Source of the DNA: Anastatus disparis
Lineage: Eukaryota > Arthropoda > Insecta > Hymenoptera > Eupelmidae
DNA length: 64,000 bases
Direction: 5' to 3'
Assembly: GCA_017163975.1 (NCBI GenBank)
Contig: JAFFSR010000229.1
Location: forward strand, 13,782,001-13,846,000
Below, piece by piece: positions 54,897-64,000 of this stretch. The notes under the pieces are model-generated. The model was not told the origin of the DNA. It searched no databases and worked only from the letters and a program-made list of their open reading frames with translations. The position numbers and the translations under genes were made by a program. Each line of letters begins with the position of its first letter. The first letter of the stretch is position 1.

Positions 54897-55380
54897 TTAT
54901 AAAAACTAATTTATTATAAGATATTACTGTTGTTACAGATATTTTATGATAATTTAATTCCAATTGGTTTATAAAAAAAATCAAAGCTATTTTTAACAAT
55001 AATTTTGAAAATTTATGATTTTTAAGTCCTAGTTATGATTATAATTTTTACATCATTAATTTAAGGAGATTTATTCACGATTACATGTTTCATTTTATAT
55101 TTATTATTTAATAAGTATATTTATAATTCCTTAATTATAAAACTACATCATGGTGGTAAAATGTTTCCACAACTTTTTACTAATTTTGTAAATAAAAATG
55201 AGCATAATTTTTACTAATTCCTGTCCTCACCTAAATTATAATCCATACAATAATCGTCAACTCGTAAATAATATCATTTTGAATGATATTTTCGAGAAAA
55301 AAAATATGATGACAGAAATAGCAAAATAGAGGAAGAATTTAATAGCTGAATTCTAATATCGACCGCAAAAACAAAGTTTC
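54897..55380. other. Spacer between DPCD and the DUSP11-like gene
   Basis: DPCD 3' UTR and AT-rich filler; no elements recognised. Confidence 0.6.
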
Positions 55381-55536
55381 GGAGTTTGGAGCCGGAGCGC
55401 GTTCTGTATAAGTTGCATAGAGGGGGCGTTGTATGTACCGTCGACTGCCCGTGTGTGTGTTGGCTTATAGTGTGGTGTCGTTTAGCGTATGATGCATTTA
55501 ATTTTGTAAAAAAGTGCATGAAAAAATACAACAAAA

Positions 55537-56122
55537 ATGTCAAAATCAATACCAGACAGGTAAGCTAGAATATAATTTTAATTATTTAATTGTAAACAAG
55601 CTCTCAATTCTCTAGTGTCTGTGCACGTGTTAATAAAAATAGAAAATCGAGATTTTTAGGTTATGTTTTTATATCATTGCCGCTTAACTGAGATTTGCTA
55701 ACAATACAATGTTATCGATTGTTTTTCCACTGTAAAAATATAAAATTTTCATTGATGTCATTAATTTTAGTTGTAATTTCTGCAAGTTTGTTGTTTTTAA
55801 TGTGACGCTTAGATTACAGACGCGGCTTCAGCCGCTATCATAACTGTTTTATCGATCAATCATATCGTGTGTTGTGAAAGTTTTAAACACGTTTGTTAGA
55901 TGGTGTCATATTATTATATTTACCGCGCAAATTTAAATTTCGAGTTTATAGAAATATTTAGGAATTTTTTTAACCTGTAAATTTAATATCTAATTAAAAC
56001 TTATTTTGGTAAAATTTTTACAATTATATTCTTTAAAACTTTTTAGGTGGTTAGACTACAAAGCTTATGGAGATGTAATTAATGGAACAAAAATTTTGGC
56101 ATTCAAGGTTCCACTTAAAGAG
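55537..56122 (+). CDS. DUSP11/PIR1-like RNA 5'-phosphatase, first two coding exons (partial)
   Basis: N-terminal part of a protein like RNA/RNP complex-1-interacting phosphatase (DUSP11), which removes 5' beta/gamma phosphates from RNA. Exon 1, 55537-55559, codes MSKSIPD plus AG. Exon 2, 56047-56122, continues RWLDYKAYGDVINGTKILAF KVPLKE, the conserved entry to the phosphatase domain (RW-DY-P-G----GT--IAFKVPL in the family). Donors GTAAGC and GTAAGT are good. The catalytic HCxxxxxR exon was not found before the window end. The 5' leader (about 55380-55536) is GC-richer and contains an upstream out-of-frame ATG at 55519. The related mRNA capping enzyme is less likely given the AFKVPL match. 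Confidence 0.7.
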
Positions 56123-56577
56123 GTAAGTTAATTTATAATTTAGATAGACATATCTTTTATAAGATTGTCATATGAATTTCAACAATAATTTTTAATAGAT
56201 TTCATATTAAGCAAATACAAAACATTAATTGGAATTACTATTAAAGTTCAGTTTTAATTTTATGAATTATTTAGGATGTTACGTGAAAATATCTTAAATT
56301 CGTAAGAACGCGTGACGTAACGATTGTATATTGTAGATAACATATCTATATAGAAAATAATTTCGAAATCGCACAGGATTTCAATCTCCTATTTTGGTTG
56401 ATAAATATTTAACTTGAAAATATTTTTTTAAATAAATTATTTTTTTTTATATTGAATTCTAATTTTATAATTTAAAATGTAAAATTTGTTATTTTTCACC
56501 ATATTAATTTATAATGTTTTCTATGATGATTGAATATAATGCTTTTTATTCATAAAAATCATTAAAATGACAGACAG

Positions 56578-56578
<1 letters not shown>

Positions 56579-56607
<29 letters not shown>
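56579..56607. repeat. (TA)n microsatellite
   Basis: An uninterrupted TA dinucleotide run of about 14 units. Confidence 0.9.
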
Positions 56608-56609
<2 letters not shown>

Positions 56610-58011
56610 ATTATTATTACATGAATAACCATCTTTTAAAAAATATCTTGTTTCTAATTTTAAAGATTTCCGGAATCCAAAACATTAGATAGTTTCAGCT
56701 TGAATTCATTGATATATGTTATATTTTCTATCTTATTATAGCAATTAGATTTTTTCCTAAATTCGTATTATAGAAATTTTCAGTTTCACGTAAAAATCTT
56801 GTTTAATTTTTTAATACGAAAATTTAATATTTATATAAATAATTATATTTGAATAAAATTTTAAAATAAATACAGAAGAAGAAGCGCTATCTACGGTATA
56901 CATAATTTTCACTTTTAATTTATTTAAAAGATTGTAATACTGAAATATATTTTTACATGATTTAATTAATATTTTTAATAAAAATACATTACACATTTAA
57001 CTTATTTAATTTTGTTAAAATCAAATAAAAGTAAAATCCGAATAAAATTTAGTAAACATCCTTAGTATAATAAAAATAAAATGCAAGTGACTTTTTTATG
57101 AAATTCTTACCACACCCTTTACTTATCTAATATGTCCAAACCTTGCTACCAAAGCAAAAAAAAAAAGTTCGTATAAGAGGAGTGCCGAAAGCATTTTGGT
57201 TGTATTGCAGCTCTTTCTTCATTTCCATTCGTTTCTTGTATATGTATAAATTGCATCTTCACAGCCAACGTCTGAGCTTCATTTCGCGCGTTTCGTGCAT
57301 GCGCGTGGTAGTCGCGCGCCAACCTGATTTATGCCCGATGTAAATCAAACGCGCTTGGTTGTTAGTGCCTCGGCCTGCCGACAGACTTTTGTACGTTGCG
57401 GCTAACTAACACCCCAAAAAGGAGAGAACTTAGACATTTCCTAATTCGGATAGAGAAAAGAATTTTTTTTTATTCGCAAGTTTTTAATTCTTAAATGACC
57501 TTTGGATAGGATACTTAAGATTCTTTGGATAATTTACGATTTTAATGCCGTGGTTATTAAAAATTCATTCGAGCTTTTTAAAAGCTTGGAGTTAATGTTG
57601 CAAGCAATGGATTTTTAATAGTAATAGCCAATTTATGAGTTTCATTTTTAAAATTAAATGGGAACAAGGTTTCTTTCTCAAATGGCGACCCAAGCAAGCA
57701 AAACGGAGTCCCAACTTGACTAGATATTTTTTTACTTTACTCCCTAGTTGCGTAAAGTATTATTTTTCTTAAAATAAAATAATTGTTAATTTTTTATGGT
57801 GTTTTATTTGTAATGAAAAATGTATTGTGTTTTAAAAGTAAATTAATTTGTAAGACTAAAAAGGTATATAACCCAAATATGGCTTGAAGTTAAGCCTATC
57901 TTTATCATTGACACCTTAAATTAAAAGCCCCGATTAAGCAATCTCTAACATAGGACGAACACGCTTGACTCAGCTTATCAAAAACTCAGCTACAATTCAA
58001 ATTGAACTCAC

Positions 58012-58049
58012 CTGGTGGCGCGTGAAATTTCTCTCAAAACTCCACTCAT
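58012..58049 (-). CDS. Possible first coding exon of an unknown minus-strand gene
   Basis: On the minus strand an ATG at 58049 opens MSGVLREISRAT and reaches a near-ideal donor CCACCAG|GTGAGT at 58012/58011. A pyrimidine-rich leader lies upstream (58060-58090) in a GC-richer island. No matching downstream exon was found, so this is a candidate only. Confidence 0.2.
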
Positions 58050-59198
58050 AGGGCGCGGGAAGGGAGAAAGAGAAAGAAATTCTACTTTACGATAAAGCGT
58101 TATCTTAACATTTCGCGGGTTCTTCGCTAATTCTGGGGAATACACAACTTGCGGTTTGCCGTTAAAAAAAAAAAGTCACAAAAGGTGAATAAATCGGCGA
58201 AAAAGTAAAATAAGAAAAAGAAAATGTAATACACGGTAACTACGTTCTCGAGGGAAAAAAAAACCGAACTTTTGTGTATATACGCGCATATATCGTATGA
58301 GAATAATAAAAGGTTTCTGTCTTTCTTTCGGCGTATCTTTCTTTCTTTATCTTGCTTAGTTCTCTCTTATTATCTTGAGCTTTCTTTCTCTTTCTCTAAC
58401 TCTTGACTCTTGGGTTTTTAGCTCGCGGTAAATCAAACGCCATATATACGTTTAACTTGCTTCTTCGCGGGAGGGATGTACGACAGATAAGATCGGCATC
58501 GAATTCCCAAAAAAGAAGTCGTACTACCTTCGTTTAAGGGAATAAATGTATGCATAACACTGAAATTCGAAATTTAAGGCGAATTTTTAAGAAACGGAGC
58601 TTAATTTTATTTTTTCTTTAAGGTTATTCTCACGAGTTCATCCAAATAATTTTTTTAAATGGATAAATTTATAAATAAATGCGTTTTATATGTGAAAATA
58701 TTAAAATTAATATCTGACTTGATAATGGCGTATTTCTGAAATAATTTGAAATAATATCACTTATCGATTATCATGTACGGAAAGTATTTAAAATAGTTAC
58801 GTCTTTTTAGAAAAATAAACATATACTATTAGAGTGTCGAAACTATATCTCATTGGATTTTTAATAATTCCAGTTGCGTTCGATTTTAAAGAAAATTTAA
58901 ACAAAACGATTACTAATTGCATTCTGTACATTCATTAATTCTATTAATTCTGAAGAGCTGAATTTTAAATCCGTAAATTTTTCTCACAATCGCAGTAAGT
59001 CATTGGCGAGTATTAAAAGTCAGTCGTGCAATATCAGTCGTTTTATAGGGATAAGAAAGAAAAAAAAAATCATCCATGATCGAGTGGTTAAAGATCGAGC
59101 GCCGAGATCAAGGCTACCAAATTTGTAGTATTGTTGCACGCAAAGCCCCCTGTTGGGTATCAACATTCTCAAGTGTATGTGTGCATGTGTGTTTATGC

Positions 59199-59214
59199 GT
59201 GTACACGTGTACAC
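59199..59214. repeat. 16-bp perfect palindrome centred on an E-box
   Basis: GTGTACACGTGTACAC equals its own reverse complement and contains CACGTG, within a TG/CA-rich stretch. It may be a bHLH or nuclear-receptor-like binding site, or simply part of a degraded dinucleotide repeat. Confidence 0.5.
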
Positions 59215-62200
59215 GTATACATACGCGCATAAAAGGGCTTGCTGCATGCTGCGCCGGCTCTTCATCGGTTACCTTTTTTTTTTTTACCTCAATGCTTATA
59301 AATAGCGCTATATGCGCTGTATCGATAAAAGTGTTTTTATTCTTTAGTCACACGGACTTTTGAAAATATTTATTTTTATTCAAAATATTTATTTTACTTT
59401 AATGATTTTTTAATTCTGATAAGGTAAGAACCCCAAAATTCAACCACGCTTCAATAATCAATCAATAGTAAAGGAAATGATATTATTGAAAATATATTAT
59501 TGGAAATTGTTATAAAAAAATGAAAATTACATTTAAATTAAATTTCTTTATGTTTGATTTTAATCTTCTTACATTTTTAAGATTAGATTTAAAAAATTGG
59601 AAACATTTTGCTTGATCAACTACTGATTGAGTTTTGGTTTTATGGTGATTTTAGTAATTGACTCATGGTATCCAGGTTTGATCTGCTTGAAAACTTTTCT
59701 ATAGTTAATTTATGTATAAAAAGAGTTAATTTCTGCATTAATTTTAAAGCTAAAAACTTTTTTACCACAATTGAATAAAATGACACTTTATTCACGATTG
59801 ATTCTTAATATTGATCTTATTAAAATTTGAATTTTTATGATTTTGTTTAAATTTTATTTAATTTTCGCAAATAATGGACGAATTTTTGGGTTTTTACCTT
59901 ATGACTTCATAAAAAATTTCTGATAATACTATTTGAACAAGTTTCAAGAAAATAAGATGTATTCCAATTACTGCATATTTATTTCATATATGAGGATTCG
60001 ATATAATTCAATATAACTTAATATTTATTAAAAATAAAATTTCCTCCTTTCACATAAGAGTAATTTTATCATTTTAATTTTAGCAATAAAACCATTAAAG
60101 TAAGTAACTTAAAACTAGTGATATAAAAGTAAAAATTCTGAATTATATATAGCCCACGGTGCATCGAAAATTTTCCACACTTTCTTTTCATATTTCTGTG
60201 CATATACAGCAGCAAAGAATCCTTTGCGTCATCCTTTCGGCTCCCTGTCACGCGCGTTTACGCCCGCTCGTTTGTTACCCCCGCGTTCCTTATATATACA
60301 CCTATGGCACAACTCGCGACATGAAAAATAAATCGTTTGGCCCGTTACGGCCGTGTAACGCGAGCCTGCGTTATTCTTTTTATTTATTTTTTTTAAATAA
60401 CATTTCTGGACTCTTCTTTATATACGATAAAGATCAGCTATTATGAAAAATATCACTGCGCTTTGTCGAGATAGAAATGTTACAAATTGCAGCGCAACTC
60501 TTTGTTTGTCCTTTTTCTTTTTTCTTACTTTTGGTTTAAAGGTGCTCGTAAAGCATTTGTTAATGTCAGGTTATAAAGAGAAGACTCAATTACTATGCGT
60601 GCTCGAGAGTATTATGACTAAATTTTTATTTAATACTGATTTCGATAATGTGAAAGTTGAAGCACGCGTAATGGGAAAAGAATTTTTCTTGTCTCTCTTT
60701 TGTTATCTGAATTAATGCACTTCTTTAAATATTTTTTTAATCATTCATTCATTGTATATCGATTCTTATTTTAAAAGTCCAAGGTTCAAATAAAATACAA
60801 ATTGTTTTGGATCATAAACAGGAAGTTATATCAATGAATCGCTGCATAATAAAAAATCTTGTAATATAAGTGTTTTTCAAGTCAAAATAATATTTTGTTA
60901 CAATAATTAGCAAACACTCGAGTGATCCCGTAAGTTGTAAATGATTTTATACGCGCATAAATAATTACATTATTTTGAGTTAAGCCCGTTACTTAACAAA
61001 TCAGAGTCGAATAAAATGTATAATGAGAAAGTAGAGGTGTTATAAAATACGTTATACCGAAAATAACATTTATCTTATATAAAAAATATAAAAATAAATT
61101 GCTCGCAATGTTAAGAGGAAGTGAAAGTACAAAATTGTTCTTAAGAGATGTGGCGTTGTTTTTACATAAAAGAATATACGATTACTTGACCCTGTGCGCG
61201 AAGATCATATACAAATTGCCAATTCCCTTGATCGATTTAAGAATCTTCTTATTGGCCGTTTTTTAACGCGTTTTGAATGTGTTAATTATCCCTTTCTTGA
61301 GGATCCAAACAACTTTTTTTTTTAATTTTTTAACCTCTTTCTTGCCAATTCTTTAAGTACTCGAAAGGTCATTTAATCATTATAATAATAAAATTTTTTT
61401 TTTAATTTTATTATTCATACTTTAACAAAAAATTTTTCTGTTAAAAAGTTTTAAATATTTTAAAAAAATATATAAATAATTAATTTAAGTTTGCAATTAG
61501 ATTGCAAACATTCAGAAACTTTTTCTAATTTTTTTAATGATACCAAATTTATTTAAACATCTAATTTTTAATTTTATTTAGAATAAAAAATCCGTCATTA
61601 CAAAACGATTTTTCATTTAACATAATGACATTTCTCCATAGCATTTTTATTATTATTAAACTCTTGGCAAAATTTAAGCGGCCCTCATAAAACAAAAGTA
61701 TCATTCGTCCCGTGAACTCTCATCTCTCTTTTTAAAAGGTACAATACAAAAGAAAAAAAGAAGAAGAAGAAGACAGGCACGAAGAGAGAAGCCGCACTAA
61801 TTGATGGTAACAACAGCGAGTGCGGAGTTTCGCGGGACATAAACTATTTTTATATCCCACTTTTTACTTATGCCGGCTGGCTCGATGCGTCTCATTAAAA
61901 ATTCACCGTACGCATTGCTAATTGTACACGCAAAATTCTCTTGACACGAGCAGGCGGCCGCGTATATACATACGATGTATTGCAAACGATCGAGGTATAC
62001 GCGAAGAACGATTTGTGCGTAGTCCCTTCGAACGCCTTTTTAGCCGCGCGAATAATTAATGTGCCAATCGGAATCGGCAAAATACCAAAAGAGTACATTG
62101 GCAGACGAGGTAAGACGAAAGCTCTTTCGCGAATCCAAGGTACTGATGGTATAATAGTCGGCAACGTGTGCTTTGTACAAAGAACATTTAGTATATTCGG

Positions 62201-64000
62201 TTGGCAAATTTTAAGACAAATTTAATTCTTAATAATAATTTAAACATTTTCATTGTTTTGAAACTTATGTAAATAATGTTAATTAACTTCAATTACCGCG
62301 TAAGTTATTATTATAGACCTACTTTGAAGAAATAAGTATGTACTCCTTAATTGTCCTGTTGCAATGGTAAACATCTTAACAAATAGTACAAATTATCAGA
62401 TTGCTAATTGAATGGCATAAACGGGTAATAGGATGGAAAATTAAGATATTACAAGTGTGTAAATATAACGACAACTGTAAATTCCAGCTGAACATTATCG
62501 CGTTTCGTTTAAATTGCAAACTCTATCATAACTTCCACTGCAATTCCTTAAATTCCTCAACATGGGCAATATCTCTGGCCATAATCATATAAGCCACCAG
62601 ATACTTTAATTAACACAATTACAATAACATACGCATAAACCTTGATCTTAACACGTTAGGTAATGCGAGCCCTCTTATCTCTTCTCCAAAATGAGCAACA
62701 AATGAAAATAAAATTCCAAAAAATAAAAGGAAGAAGAAGAAGAAAGAGAAACCCTTCAACAAAAGTTACATTTGTCAGTCAGTCATAAACAAAAAAGGCC
62801 AAGGTCCTTGAGGCTATATACGAAGCGCGTTATATATACCTGTCGTCGATTAAACGCTTAGATGACGTTGGGTTTTCGCGCGCACGCGAGAGCCATAATC
62901 TTTTTTAAAGCCGTGAGTTTTCACCTTACGGATATGTGTATCCACGGGCACATATGTGTACACATACACGTTTATAGGCAGGCGTGCGCTGCTGCGTTTA
63001 TACGTTGCCCAAACACGAATATGTGGAAAACCGGTTTCTCTTATGGGCTATGCGAGTAAAATTGACTGTATTACTTGTGTGTTTCAACTATTCTCTTTAG
63101 AGATATTCTGTGCTAAGGATGAACAACTGATCACGTATAAAAGATATGTGTGTGTATATATCGTTTTTGTAAAAAACGATCGACGAAAAATTTGTCCTTG
63201 AATATCTTTTGAAACTGCGCAGAATGAAATTACTGCTAGTACATCAAATATTTTCACTTTTCTTTACAATTTTATTCTAAATATAGTAAATGATGAAAAT
63301 AATTATTACAGAACAAAGCTATTTATGCATAATTAAAAATCATTTAATTTAACATTTCCAACAAACTAACTTAACATTATGTTAATATAATAAGTAAAAC
63401 GTAAAAAACTTAAGATGCTAATTGAATCCAGCATCTCTCTTACCTACAAGCCATTCCACCAAAATTTCTCTCTTTTTTTACCTTTCAACACTGAGAATTT
63501 TGTCTACCATGTACACGCGGGGCCTTATTGGAGTTCATCCATCTGAACTACAGGGGGTCCTATATATACGTACATAAGCAGTGCTCTTTGCATGAGAAAA
63601 TCAACTCGAATCTTTTGGCGCGAGGGTGGAAAATGCAAGCTGGCTTTTTAGTGCGGGGTCATCGTACTCGAGGAGTGTGAGAGCTTGGAAAGATGTTTTC
63701 GGATTTTTGTTTTTTTGAAGATACGATGGATTTTTTTAATTTTGAGAGATTTTTATATTTAAGATTCATTATTGTGTCATAAAGAAAATAGTTAAGTTTA
63801 TCAATGAAAAACTGTTATGGTTTCTACAAATAATAATCGGTTATTTTTATTTTAAATTATGAAGACTTTCTAATTTATAACGTGTAGCATATGAAGTCAA
63901 GTATCAAATTTTAATAAACAGAATGTTGCATATAATTTTTATGTTAATTTAATTATTTTGCTTCATCTATTATTTAAAAAAATTTTTATTTGAAATACTG

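Larger units (their letters stand above)
56123..64000. other. Long non-coding stretch after the DUSP11-like exon 2
   Basis: Nearly 8 kb without a convincing exon; it is either a very long intron or includes intergenic DNA. AT-rich filler alternates with islands of more balanced composition at about 57.1-57.4, 57.95-58.5, 59.05-59.3, 60.15-60.5, 61.7-62.2, 62.8-63.2 and 63.45-63.7 kb. These contain CpG-rich patches and open frames on both strands, but no recognised protein family. Confidence 0.5.

Noticed and set aside
55386..55568. 60-residue frame across the DUSP11-like leader
   Set aside because: It is out of frame with the conserved RWLDYK exon and is interrupted by the donor at 55560; at most an upstream ORF.
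59020..59363. Overlapping 80-95 residue frames on both strands
   Set aside because: They derive from a TG/CA-rich low-complexity tract and have no splice or family support.

Overview
The window is strongly AT-rich animal nuclear DNA with spliced, GT-AG genes separated by A/T homopolymer-rich introns and spacers. Gene content (nervous wreck, scully/HSD17B10, BTBD10, Josephin-type ataxin-3, RpS7, an insect-type L-galactose-dehydrogenase-like aldo-keto reductase, an NAT8/camello-like acetyltransferase, DPCD, a DUSP11/PIR1-like phosphatase) points to an insect. The base composition and the presence of ataxin-3, which Drosophila is thought to lack, suggest a hymenopteran such as a parasitoid wasp; this is inference. 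Eight genes were reconstructed by following splice sites and reading phase by eye; in every gene read to its stop codon, all exon phases close.

Layout. 1-330 (-): first exons of an unidentified gene with a mitochondrial-presequence-like N-terminus, divergent from scu/HSD17B10 (+, 789-3797). HSD17B10 runs tail-to-tail into nervous wreck (-, 5113-30009; 22 coding exons, 1075 aa, first intron 10.6 kb). 30-35 kb is a gene-poor spacer with two SINE copies and a terminal-inverted-repeat element. BTBD10 (-, 35298-38380) is head-to-head with ataxin-3 (+, 41342-43157). RpS7 (+, 44454-45685) and an aldo-keto reductase (+, 46777-50991) follow. An NAT8-like acetyltransferase (-, 52311-53189) is head-to-head with DPCD (+, 53497-54896), with only about 300 bp between start codons. 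A DUSP11-like gene (+) starts at 55537 and shows two coding exons; from 56123 to the window end no further exon of it was found.

Mobile and repeat content. There is a dispersed tRNA-derived SINE family of about 190 bp (five near-complete copies and one 5'-truncated), a fold-back MITE of about 200 bp in a nervous wreck intron, a 640-bp candidate non-autonomous DNA element, and a 29-bp perfect hairpin.

The observations most worth a second look are a 57-codon in-frame extension after the TGA of BTBD10 (candidate stop-codon readthrough), an aldo-keto reductase start codon split by a 1.3-kb intron, the SINE family, the fold-back MITE, and an unexplained 160-codon open frame with a membrane segment just upstream of ataxin-3. 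No operons, CRISPR arrays or prokaryotic systems are present. The genes are housekeeping or neuronal genes without an obvious common pathway; the three head-to-head pairs probably share promoters.
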